A DNA stretch of 64,000 bases, from assembly GCF_009659535.1 (NCBI RefSeq), contig NZ_VJZZ01000019.1:1-64000 (forward strand), given 5' to 3'. Positions within the stretch are counted from its first letter, which is position 1. Each line of letters opens with the position of its first letter. The notes under the pieces were generated by a model. That model did not search any database. It saw only the letters and a list, made by a program, of their open reading frames with translations, and had not been told where the DNA came from. Shown piece after piece: positions 43,107-50,825 of this stretch. The translations under genes were made by a program, and so were the position numbers. This DNA is from Aggregicoccus sp. 17bor-14 (GTDB lineage: Bacteria > Myxococcota > Myxococcia > Myxococcales > Myxococcaceae).

Positions 43107-44372
43107 ATGAGCGCTTCCACATCGAAGGTCTCCACCGTGCTCGGAGGGCTGTCGGCGGCGCGCGCGGGCCTCGAGGACGTGTACCGCGACCTCCACCAGC
43201 ACCCGGAGCTCTCCCACCAGGAGCGGCGCACGGCGCAGCGGGTCGCCGAGGGGCTGAAGCGCGAGGGCTACGAGGTGCACGAGGGCGTGGGCGGCACGGG
43301 CGTGGTGGGCGTGCTGCGCAACGGCGAGGGCGCGACGGTGCTGATGCGCGCGGACATGGACGCGCTGCCCGTGCGCGAGGCCACGGGCCTGCCGTACGCG
43401 AGCACCGCCGTGGCCACCGACGGCGCGGGCGCGCAGGTGCCCGTGATGCACGCGTGCGGCCACGACGTGCACGTCACCTGTCTTCTCGGCGCGGCGCAGC
43501 TGCTCGGCCGGGGCCGGCCGCAGTGGCGCGGGACCGCCGTGGCCCTCTTCCAGCCCGCCGAGGAGGCGGGCGACGGAGCGCGCGGCATGGTGGAGGACGG
43601 GCTCGCGAAGCTCATCCCGCGCCCGGACGTGGCGCTCGCGCAGCACGTGCTGCCCTTCCCGGCCGGAGCGGTGGGCATCCACCCGGGCCCCTTCCTCTCC
43701 GCGGCGGACAGCCTGCGCATCACCGTGCACGGGCGGGGCGCCCACGGCTCCATGCCGCAGGCCGCGGTGGACCCGGTGGTGCTGGCCGCGATGATCGTGC
43801 TGCGCCTGCAGACGATCGTCTCGCGGGAGGTGACCCCCGGAGAGTTCGCGGTGCTCACGGTGGGCAGCGTGCAGGCGGGGACGAAGAGCAACGTCATTCC
43901 GGACAAGGCCGTCATCGCGCTCAACATCCGCACCTACGCCGAGAGCACGCGCCAGACGCTGCTCTCCGCCATCAAGCGCATGGTCGTCGCCGAGTGCCAG
44001 GCCTCGGGCTCGCCGAAGGAGCCGGAGTTCGAGCTCTACGACCGCTTCCCGCTGACGACGAACGACGCCGAGGCCACGGAGAGGACCGCCCGCGCTTTCT
44101 CCGCCGTATTCGGCGACAAGGCCCGGACGCTCGACCGCCAGACGGCGAGCGAGGACTTCAGCGACCTCCCCGCTGCGCTCGGCACGCCGTACACGTACTG
44201 GGGCATCGGCGGGATGGACCCTGCGCGCTACGCCGCGGCCGCGAAGGCAGGCCGCATCGCGCAGGACATCCCGGTGAACCACTCGGCCACCTTCGCGCCG
44301 GTGCTGCAGCCCACGCTGGATGTGGGCACCACGGCCATGGTCACCGCCGCCATGGCCTGGCTGTCCGCCTGA
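43107..44372 (+). CDS. M20-family amidohydrolase
   Basis: A 421-residue zinc amidohydrolase of the M20D type (IAA-amino-acid hydrolase, hippurate hydrolase or N-acyl-amino-acid deacylase). The metal-binding regions are VLMRADMDALPV and MHACGHDVH, followed by FQPAEEAGDGARGM with the catalytic Glu pair (152-153), and HSATFAPV near the C-terminus. The lid segment is present between residues about 190-300. It hydrolyses an N-acyl amino acid or similar amide in the cytosol. ATG 43107 is preceded by GGAGAGGAG. A hairpin follows the stop. Confidence 0.92.
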   Translation: MSASTSKVSTVLGGLSAARAGLEDVYRDLHQHPELSHQERRTAQRVAEGLKREGYEVHEGVGGTGVVGVLRNGEGATVLMRADMDALPVREATGLPYASTAVATDGAGAQVPVMHACGHDVHVTCLLGAAQLLGRGRPQWRGTAVALFQPAEEAGDGARGMVEDGLAKLIPRPDVALAQHVLPFPAGAVGIHPGPFLSAADSLRITVHGRGAHGSMPQAAVDPVVLAAMIVLRLQTIVSREVTPGEFAVLTVGSVQAGTKSNVIPDKAVIALNIRTYAESTRQTLLSAIKRMVVAECQASGSPKEPEFELYDRFPLTTNDAEATERTARAFSAVFGDKARTLDRQTASEDFSDLPAALGTPYTYWGIGGMDPARYAAAAKAGRIAQDIPVNHSATFAPVLQPTLDVGTTAMVTAAMAWLSA

Positions 44373-44418
44373 ACGTGCGTCGGAGCGCGAGGGAGGGGGG
44401 CGCCACCCGCCCGGAGCG

Positions 44419-44450
44419 GAGGAGGCGCGGGGGGAGGGGGCTGCCTCCTC
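44419..44450 (+). terminator. hairpin after the amidohydrolase gene
   Basis: GAGGAGGC at 44419-44426 pairs with GCCTCCTC at 44443-44450 around a G-rich loop of 16 bases. It sits 46 bases after the M20 stop and directly before the decayed HYR-like frame. Confidence 0.55.
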
Positions 44451-44759
44451 GTGGCCGACCAGCTGGTGGAGCAGGGCGGGCGCGTGTTCTTCTCCGCCGA
44501 GCAAGGCCGCCAGGGCCGCCAGCTCTGGACGCTTCCCGTCGCGGTGCTCACGGACTTCACCGCGCCCGACCCTCGCTGCCCGGCGGACGTGGTGCTGGAC
44601 TCGCCCGCTGCCGAGGGTGCGGTCGCCACGTACGCGCCGTCGCAGAGCGCGGAGGCGGTGCAGCTGTCCTACAGCCAGGTCTCCGGCTCCCGCTTCGTGG
44701 TGGGGACGACGGCCGCGGAGGTGACGGCCCGCGACCTCAGCGGCAACAGCGCCCGGTGA
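44451..44759 (+). pseudogene. remnant of an ELWxxDGT/HYR-type surface protein
   Basis: An open frame of 102 codons that reads as the end of a larger protein. The start resembles an ELWxxDGT-type strand (GGRVFFSAEQGRQGRQLWTL), followed by a nearly complete HYR domain: CPADVVLDSPAAEGAVATY, later YSQVSGSRFVVGTT and the ending VTARDLSGNSA. HYR domains are repeated in long secreted adhesin-like proteins of myxobacteria. There is no signal peptide and no second domain, and the frame begins right after a terminator-like hairpin, so I read it as a truncated gene remnant. A short functional gene is a less likely reading. Its 3' end overlaps a minus-strand ORF. Confidence 0.6.
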
Positions 44760-44997
44760 GGCGCACGGCGAGGTTCTCCTCGGGGTGGTCCCAGGCCACG
44801 AGCTGCCCCGCGTTCATGGCCGCGACGCGCTTGCGCGTGAGGGACTCGCAGTCCCAGCCCGGCAGGTCCGTCGCGTCCGTGCGCACGTCGACGAGCGCCA
44901 TGTGCGCGGCGTCGTCCGAGATGCGCAGGACGATGTCCTGCGCGAGAGAATCGAGCGGGTCCGCGGGCAGGCTCTTCTTCTTGAACAGGCCGAACAT
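44737..44997 (-). CDS. small hypothetical protein, 86 aa
   Basis: An 86-residue protein starting MFGLFKKKSLPADPLDSLAQ, with a short basic N-terminal helix, then strand-like IVLRISDDAAHMALVDVRTD and the end AVRLTGRCCR. No signal or membrane segment is present. No family is recognised. The ribosome binding site is weak (GGGCGGGC), and the 3' end overlaps the HYR remnant by 23 bases on the other strand, so it may not be expressed as annotated. Confidence 0.45.
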   Translation of the reverse strand: MFGLFKKKSLPADPLDSLAQDIVLRISDDAAHMALVDVRTDATDLPGWDCESLTRKRVAAMNAGQLVAWDHPEENLAVRLTGRCCR

Positions 44998-45029
44998 GCG
45001 CCCGCCCTACCCCGTGCAGGCGCTGCAGC

Positions 45030-47741
45030 TCAGGGCTGCGGCGCGGGAGGCGGGGTGCTGGGCACACTCTCCACGGCGACCCGCAGCTGCGGCAGCTCGG
45101 GGCGGAAGGGATCGTCGAGCACGGGCGTGTCGCCCCGCAGCCGCTTCTTGAGGCGCCGCACCTCCACCTGCTCCTGCTTCGCCTTGGCCACGAGCACGTC
45201 GGCCTCGGCGTTGCGCTTGCGCACCTCGGCCTCGCGGACGCCCTGCAGGTAGGGCTCGCACGCGTCGCAGGGCGAGAGGCGGGTCTGCAGGTGGATGCCG
45301 GGAGTGGGAAGCACCACGTCACTCACGCCACAGGGCGCATCGAGCGCGGTGTTCTGGCCCAGCACGCGCTCGAAGTACTGGCGCAGCGCGGGGGAGAGCG
45401 TGCGCTGCAGCGGGTAGGCGAGCAGCGCGCCCTCGCGGCCCAGCGGCCTCAGCTCGATGCCGGGCAGCTCGTAGCCCCGGCTGCGCAGCAGCTCGCGCTG
45501 CATGGCCAGGGGCATCGCGAGGAACACCCGCATCCGGTAGTACTCGCGGTGCTCGTTGAGGTGCGCGAGCAGCGCCTCCTCGCGCTCGAGCGAGGCCGCC
45601 ACCGTGGTGACCGGGTAGGCCGAGGCGACGGGGTCCTCGGCCGCCTCCTTCGCCGGCGACTGCACCGCGGCCACCAGCTCCTTGAGCGCCGCGGCCAGCC
45701 CCGCGTCCTGGCCGCTGAGGGACCACCAGCTGCGCAGCTGCGAGACGACCGCCGTCTTCCCACCCTGCGGCGCGGGGAAGCCCTCCTGGAGGTAGCGCGA
45801 GAAGATGCGGTCCTCGAGCGGGAGGCGCCACTTGAACACCAGCTTGTCCGGCCGCAGGTCGTCCGGGTTGCTTCCACCCAGCGCGCCCAGGAGGCTGCGC
45901 GTGGCGAGCAGCGTGTCCGAGCGGTCCAGCGTCGCCGGCGAGACGAGAAGCTCGTAGAGCGCACGGGACTCCTCGGCGAGCGCCAGCGTGTACAGCCACC
46001 GCTGCACGTCCGGCGCCAGCTTGGTGGGGTCGAAGACCGTGGCGTTGCTGTTGCCGCCGTGGTTGCCCAGGAGCGCGTCGATCCACGCCAGGGCCGTGCG
46101 GGGGTTGGCGGCGCGCAGGTCTCGCGCCGCGCCCTGCACCTTCGTCAGCGCGTCGGACACCGCGGGCGAGAGGAGCAGGGTCTTCGCGTCGCCGCACAGG
46201 CAGCGCTCGCACGCCACCTGACAGGCGAAGTCGCGTGCGGCGAGCAGCCGCGCCGCCGCGAAGCCCCCCTTCAGGGAGGCGTCCAGCAGCGCGGGTGAGA
46301 GGAGGCTCTCGTACTGCCGCAGCCGCGCCCGGTTGAAGGTCGTGAAGGGCAGCGGCAGCTCGACGAGCACGCAGGGGCGCGCCTCCGCCCGCAGGATGGT
46401 GGTGGTGATGCGGTAGTGGGACAGGACCTCGAAGGAGTCGACCGCCAGGCAGCGGCAGGTGTTGGGGTTGCGCACCCGGCGCGTCACCCGCTCCTCGCTC
46501 CCGATGTCCGAGCCCTCGCTCACCTTCACCTGCCGCGTGGCCTTGAGCTGGGCGGTGGACTTGACCACCACCTCGTGCAGGCCCGTGGTGGTGCTGCGCG
46601 CGGTGTCCGTGACCGAGCCTCCGTCGCTGAGGCCCCCGTTGACCCCCACGGTGAGCCCGTAGCCGGAGTAGCTGAGGTTGCCGCCCAGGTTGTTGCTCAG
46701 CTGGGAGGTGCGCACGAGCTCCTTGAGCACCTCGGTGGTGTCGCGCGAGGTGTCCGTGAACTCGCCGGTCGTCGTGGCCTCGGTGGAGGCGGTGTCCTCC
46801 GCGCTCGTGGTGTGCTTCTCCCAGGAGTGGACCTCGAGCGTCAGCTCCTCCTGGGGCGCGAGCGCCGCGGTGTGCAGCAGGGCGCCGCGGCTGTAGCCCA
46901 GCAGCTCCCACTCCTGCCGGATGGGCACGTAGAGGGCGACGGGGAGCGCGGCGAGCGCGGGCGCGGGGATGCCCTCGCCGGGCGGCGGCCTCGCGCTCCC
47001 GTTGGACTCGGAGACGGGCGCGGGCGTGCTGAGCGCCGCGTACTGGGCGAGCACGGGGCGTGAGGCCACGTCCAGCTCCACCGGCGCTCCGCCCACCTGC
47101 GTGCGCGTGTGCCCGGTGGCGAGCAGCTCGCGCCGCTGCGCCACGCTGAGCTTCACCTCCACGGAGCGACCGCCGCCCAGGCCCAGCACTGGACGCGCCA
47201 GGAAGGCGGGGAGGTCCGCGACGGCGAGTGACAGCGGACCGTCGTCGGCACCCGCCGCGGCCACCACCACCTCCACGTGGCGCTCGTGCCCCGCGCCGTC
47301 CACACCCCGCACCACCGCGGGCTGGCCACCGAGCAGCGCCCGGGCTGCGTCGGCGCTCAGCCGCAGGCGCAGCTGCTCCCCGTCCACCTCCAGGTGCTCC
47401 GAGGCCAGCAGGTCCGCGGCGGAGGCGACCTCCACCCGCGGCACCAGCGGCAGCAGGGACCTGCCGGGGCCGCCCTCGGCCAGGTGCTCCACGCTCACGC
47501 CGCCGCTCGCCGAGGCGTACGAGTGGAGGGTGCCGTCCGCGCGGCGGTGCAGCCCGCGGTCCACGTAGGTCGCCACGGTCGCCTTCGTGCCGCCGAAGGG
47601 GTTGAGCAGCACCGGCACGTCCAGGTCGCCGAGCCGGACGCTGAGCGGGATGAGCTGGCTGAGATCGTACCGGTCGACAATGGTGCCGACGGGCAGCGTG
47701 CGGTCGCACTCGTTGGCGAAGAGCTCGGGAACCAGGGCCAT
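45030..47741 (-). CDS. unassigned 903-residue protein of the accessory module
   Basis: A large soluble-looking protein. It has a strand-rich N-terminal half (for example YVPIRQEWELLGYSRGALLH) and a Ser/Thr-rich stretch at about residues 300-345 whose pattern begins SWEKHTTSAEDTAS. A beta-strand segment follows (NLGGNLSYSGYGLTVGVN), then the Cys-rich sites NTCRCLA (about 425), CQVACERCLCG (about 507) and SPCDACEPY (about 825), which may bind a metal. The C-terminal end has a basic coiled coil (AEADVLVAKAKQEQVEVRRL) and a Pro-rich tail. No signal peptide or catalytic motif is recognised. ATG 47741 follows GGGGAGGTG. It is divergent from the 580-residue gene across 77 bases and I do not know its family. 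Confidence 0.8.
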   Translation of the reverse strand: MALVPELFANECDRTLPVGTIVDRYDLSQLIPLSVRLGDLDVPVLLNPFGGTKATVATYVDRGLHRRADGTLHSYASASGGVSVEHLAEGGPGRSLLPLVPRVEVASAADLLASEHLEVDGEQLRLRLSADAARALLGGQPAVVRGVDGAGHERHVEVVVAAAGADDGPLSLAVADLPAFLARPVLGLGGGRSVEVKLSVAQRRELLATGHTRTQVGGAPVELDVASRPVLAQYAALSTPAPVSESNGSARPPPGEGIPAPALAALPVALYVPIRQEWELLGYSRGALLHTAALAPQEELTLEVHSWEKHTTSAEDTASTEATTTGEFTDTSRDTTEVLKELVRTSQLSNNLGGNLSYSGYGLTVGVNGGLSDGGSVTDTARSTTTGLHEVVVKSTAQLKATRQVKVSEGSDIGSEERVTRRVRNPNTCRCLAVDSFEVLSHYRITTTILRAEARPCVLVELPLPFTTFNRARLRQYESLLSPALLDASLKGGFAAARLLAARDFACQVACERCLCGDAKTLLLSPAVSDALTKVQGAARDLRAANPRTALAWIDALLGNHGGNSNATVFDPTKLAPDVQRWLYTLALAEESRALYELLVSPATLDRSDTLLATRSLLGALGGSNPDDLRPDKLVFKWRLPLEDRIFSRYLQEGFPAPQGGKTAVVSQLRSWWSLSGQDAGLAAALKELVAAVQSPAKEAAEDPVASAYPVTTVAASLEREEALLAHLNEHREYYRMRVFLAMPLAMQRELLRSRGYELPGIELRPLGREGALLAYPLQRTLSPALRQYFERVLGQNTALDAPCGVSDVVLPTPGIHLQTRLSPCDACEPYLQGVREAEVRKRNAEADVLVAKAKQEQVEVRRLKKRLRGDTPVLDDPFRPELPQLRVAVESVPSTPPPAPQP

Positions 47742-47818
47742 GGGCGCACCTCCCCGGGAGTTCACAAGCTAGTACCCGGGCGAAGCTCGCGAAGATTCCT
47801 GCTCTCGAGGGAAGCGCG
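47742..47818. promoter_or_regulatory. shared divergent promoter gap of the unassigned module
   Basis: Seventy-seven bases separate the start codons of the 903-residue (minus) and 580-residue (plus) genes. Both ribosome binding sites lie at its ends (GGGGAGGTG and GAGGGAAG). Each strand must start transcription within or overlapping this gap. No clear -35/-10 pair can be named. Confidence 0.5.
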
Positions 47819-49561
47819 ATGGTGGACCTGCAGGAGCTCGTCGTCGTCGTACCGCCGTCCGAGCCCGGCGCGCTCGACACGGATTCGCTCGACGACGCGA
47901 CCGCCGCGGCGCTCGAGGTGCCGGACCCTGCACTGGAGTCGCAGCCCGCCCCCGGCGAAACGCTCTGGATGGCGCTGCCCGTGGCCGGCACCCCGGTGCG
48001 CCTGGAGGTGCACCCGCTCGCGCTCGAGGGGCTGGTGGTGGACCGCTACTGCGCCGGCGGGTGGCGCGCCGTGAGCGAGCTGCGCGAGGCGGTGACCCAG
48101 GCGCTGCGGGCCGCGGACCCGTTCGAGGGGCGCTCCGAGGGGGAGGTCGAGCGCTCGGTCGCGCACGCCGTCGCCTTCGCGCGCCGGCTCGCAGCGGCGG
48201 TGGAGCTGCTCGAGCAGCTCGTGAAGGAGGCGCTGGTGCGCATCGCGGCGGACGCCCTGGCTGCCGCACGCGCGCGGATGGCGAAGCTCTCGCCCGTCCT
48301 GCAAGCACAGCGAGAGCGCTACGGGCTGGCGCCCGTGGAGGGGGCCGGCGGCGGCGAGGGGCGCTCCGGCAGCGACGCGCTCTACGCAGACAACCCGACC
48401 GTCGTGGTGCTCGGCGACCCCGCCCCGGCAAAGGCGCTCGCCCGCGCCGTGCAGGAGCTGGTGGCCGCCCACCGGGCCATCTACCTGACGCGCGCGGCCG
48501 AGCGCGGCTCGCAGCCGGGAGGCCTCGAGGCGGCGGGCGGAGCGCCGGGGCAGGACACCGCCTCCAAGGTGGACCCGATCGACGCGGCCGCCGAGGCGCG
48601 CATCGCCGAGGTCGAGCGCGCCTTCGTCGAGCTGAGCGGGCGGGTGACGCGGGGGCCGGAGGGCCACCTCCTCGCCCCCGCCGTGTTCGCGCTCGTGCGT
48701 GGGGAGCAGGTCTACGTGCGCGGCGAGGTGAGCGAGCAGGCCATCTGGAGCAAGGCGTACGTGTACCTGCGGGACGTGCCCCGGCTCCTCGACGCGGCCC
48801 TGCCCAAGGAGGATGGCGGCTACCCCTTCGCGGCGCTGCGGGAGCGGCTCGCCATCCCGCTCGCGGCGCTGCAGCTCGAGCGCCCGGCGGGGGCGCTCGA
48901 CTCGCCCGAGCTGCGCGCCTCGCTCTGGGCCTCCGAGCGGCAGCGCGGCTACGCCTACGAGCCGCTGGACGACGAGGCGCTCCTCGTGGCCCTGCACCGC
49001 GAGTACGCGGACCGGATGCTGGCGCGACCACCGCCCCGCGCCGAGGCCTCCCAGGAGGACTCGAGCGGCGAGCTCGAGGGGGCCTTCCGCTACCGCGTGC
49101 TCACCGAGCTGCTCAGGGTCCGCGACACGCGCGACCGCATCCGGGCCCTGCAGGCGGCCGCCGGGCAGAAGGCGCAGGAGACGCTGGACCGGGTCGCCGG
49201 CGTGCTCGGCCTGCTCGGGCTGGCCTTCCCGCCAGCCGAGGCCGCCAGCGCGCTGCTCGGCCTCTACGCCGCCGCCGGCAGTGCGCTCACGGCCATGCGG
49301 GAGATCGACGCGGCGAACCGGGCCATCGACGCGCAGGCAGCGGGGGCCCTGCTGGCCGGCGACAGCGCGCGCTACGCGCTGCTCATCTCCTCGCGGCCCT
49401 CGGTGGCCGGGGTGCTCCTCGAGATGCTCGGAGACCTCGCGGCCTTCCACGCCATCGGCCAGGTGTCGCGGGAGCTGGGCGTGGGGCTGCAGGTGTTCTT
49501 CGACCTCCAGGCGATCGCGCCGAGCCTGGAGGAGGTTCTCGGCACGGGCTCGGAGGGGTGA
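47819..49561 (+). CDS. unassigned 580-residue protein of the accessory module
   Basis: A mainly alpha-helical protein beginning MVDLQELVVVVPPSEPGALD. The strand-rich N-terminus (to about 85) is followed by helices (VERSVAHAVAFARRLAAAVE, LARAVQELVAAHRAIYLTRA). Near residues 455-490 lies a hydrophobic helical hairpin (VLGLLGLAFPPAEAASALLG) that could be membrane-active, followed by charged helices ending LEEVLGTGSEG. No signal peptide is present and I do not recognise the family. GAGGGAAG precedes the ATG. Its stop overlaps the next ATG (TGATG), so the two genes are translationally coupled. Confidence 0.8.
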   Translation: MVDLQELVVVVPPSEPGALDTDSLDDATAAALEVPDPALESQPAPGETLWMALPVAGTPVRLEVHPLALEGLVVDRYCAGGWRAVSELREAVTQALRAADPFEGRSEGEVERSVAHAVAFARRLAAAVELLEQLVKEALVRIAADALAAARARMAKLSPVLQAQRERYGLAPVEGAGGGEGRSGSDALYADNPTVVVLGDPAPAKALARAVQELVAAHRAIYLTRAAERGSQPGGLEAAGGAPGQDTASKVDPIDAAAEARIAEVERAFVELSGRVTRGPEGHLLAPAVFALVRGEQVYVRGEVSEQAIWSKAYVYLRDVPRLLDAALPKEDGGYPFAALRERLAIPLAALQLERPAGALDSPELRASLWASERQRGYAYEPLDDEALLVALHREYADRMLARPPPRAEASQEDSSGELEGAFRYRVLTELLRVRDTRDRIRALQAAAGQKAQETLDRVAGVLGLLGLAFPPAEAASALLGLYAAAGSALTAMREIDAANRAIDAQAAGALLAGDSARYALLISSRPSVAGVLLEMLGDLAAFHAIGQVSRELGVGLQVFFDLQAIAPSLEEVLGTGSEG

Positions 49562-50823
49562 TGGCAGCGAAGGCGCGCAGGAAGCGCATCCTCGATCAGC
49601 AGCAAGCGGAGATCGGCGCAGTGCTCCTGCGCGAGCTGCGCGAGCTTGCGCCGTCCGAGCTGCGCGCGAGCCTCGCCGCCGCGACGAAGCAGGACGTGCG
49701 CGACTTCGACGAGGTGGTGCGCGAGCTGCGCAAGTCCGCGCGGCGGGAGGGCCTCAACCGCGCGCTCGCGCAGCACGTGCTGCAGGACCCGGTGTCGTCG
49801 ATTCTCGGCCGCGTCGAGCGGGAGGGTGCGGCCGGTGCGAAGAGCAAGAGCGCGCGGGAGGCGAGCGCGCTCGCGGGCGCGGCCGAGCTCAAGCCGCGCT
49901 ACGCCGTCGTCTCCCCCGCCACGGTGGCCCGCTTCGTCGAGGTCATCGAGGACAAGCACCCGGACATCGTGCGTGAGCTCAAGCGGCTGGGGCTGCGGAC
50001 GGAGGAGGGGACCGAGCTGCTGCTGCGCATCCTCGACTACTCGAAGGAGCGCCGAGCGGCGGGCTTCAAGCGGCGCGTGCGCGGCCGCGGCGGCATCCTC
50101 TACGAGATGCTGCTGTCCTTCCAGCCGGACGTGGTGGCAAAGGAGCGCGCCGCGGCGAGCGTGAACGCGAGCGAGTGGATCCTGCGTGAGCCGGAGCGCT
50201 TCGGGACGGACAAGAAGGGCGCTCCAGCGCTCGTCGAGCGCGCGCAGGAGCGGCTGCGCGACGCGGAGGGTGCGAAGTCCGGCCTCGGGCGGGGGCTGCT
50301 GCGGGAGGACGGAACGCCCCGCTTCGGGGAGCTCGAGCGGCTCGAGGAGAACCTCTTCCTGCTGCGCCTCACGGACGTGCGGGACGAGAGTGGGCGGCTG
50401 ATGAGCGACCACTTCCGCGTGCTGCTCTCCTTCTCTCGAGACCGCAAGACCCTCGAACTGGTGCCCGTGGGGGTGGGCGAGTCCAAGTTCCAGAGCAAGG
50501 TACGGGAGATCATCCCCCAGCTGATCCGCAACCTCGAGCGCGCGCAGGAGACCCTGCGCGCCTCGAACCTGCCCCACCTGGAGGGGGTCGACATCCAGGT
50601 GCGCTGGGGCAAGGCGCTGGTGGTCGTCGCGCAGTCCGAGAAGGCCGTCTCACCCCGGCAGCTCGCGGGGCTCGAGGACAAGGTGCGCGAGGCCACCGGC
50701 GCGCTGCAGCTGAAGGTGAGCGTGGCGGAGGGCGCCACCGCGAAGCAGGCCCAGGCGTCGAAGGACGTGGTGGATAAGTTCATGCGCCTCGCCGCCCTGA
50801 AGAACCTCGGCGTGGAGGAGTGA
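49561..50823 (+). CDS. unassigned 420-residue protein of the accessory module
   Basis: A basic, mixed helix/strand protein. An N-terminal helical part (AKARRKRILDQQQAEIGAVL) is followed by an alternating part with LKRLGLRTEEGTELLLRILD. The middle has GGILYEMLLSFQPDVVAKER, and later come HFRVLLSFSRDRKTLELVPV, VGVGESKFQSKVREIIPQLI and ALVVVAQSEKAV. The Glu-x-Lys in GESK after a strand vaguely recalls the PD-(D/E)xK nuclease fold, but the preceding Asp is not obvious, so this is only a hint. No signal or membrane segment is present. It overlaps the upstream gene by one base and ends two bases before the convergent receptor's stop. Confidence 0.8.
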   Translation: MAAKARRKRILDQQQAEIGAVLLRELRELAPSELRASLAAATKQDVRDFDEVVRELRKSARREGLNRALAQHVLQDPVSSILGRVEREGAAGAKSKSAREASALAGAAELKPRYAVVSPATVARFVEVIEDKHPDIVRELKRLGLRTEEGTELLLRILDYSKERRAAGFKRRVRGRGGILYEMLLSFQPDVVAKERAAASVNASEWILREPERFGTDKKGAPALVERAQERLRDAEGAKSGLGRGLLREDGTPRFGELERLEENLFLLRLTDVRDESGRLMSDHFRVLLSFSRDRKTLELVPVGVGESKFQSKVREIIPQLIRNLERAQETLRASNLPHLEGVDIQVRWGKALVVVAQSEKAVSPRQLAGLEDKVREATGALQLKVSVAEGATAKQAQASKDVVDKFMRLAALKNLGVEE

Positions 50824-50825
50824 GG

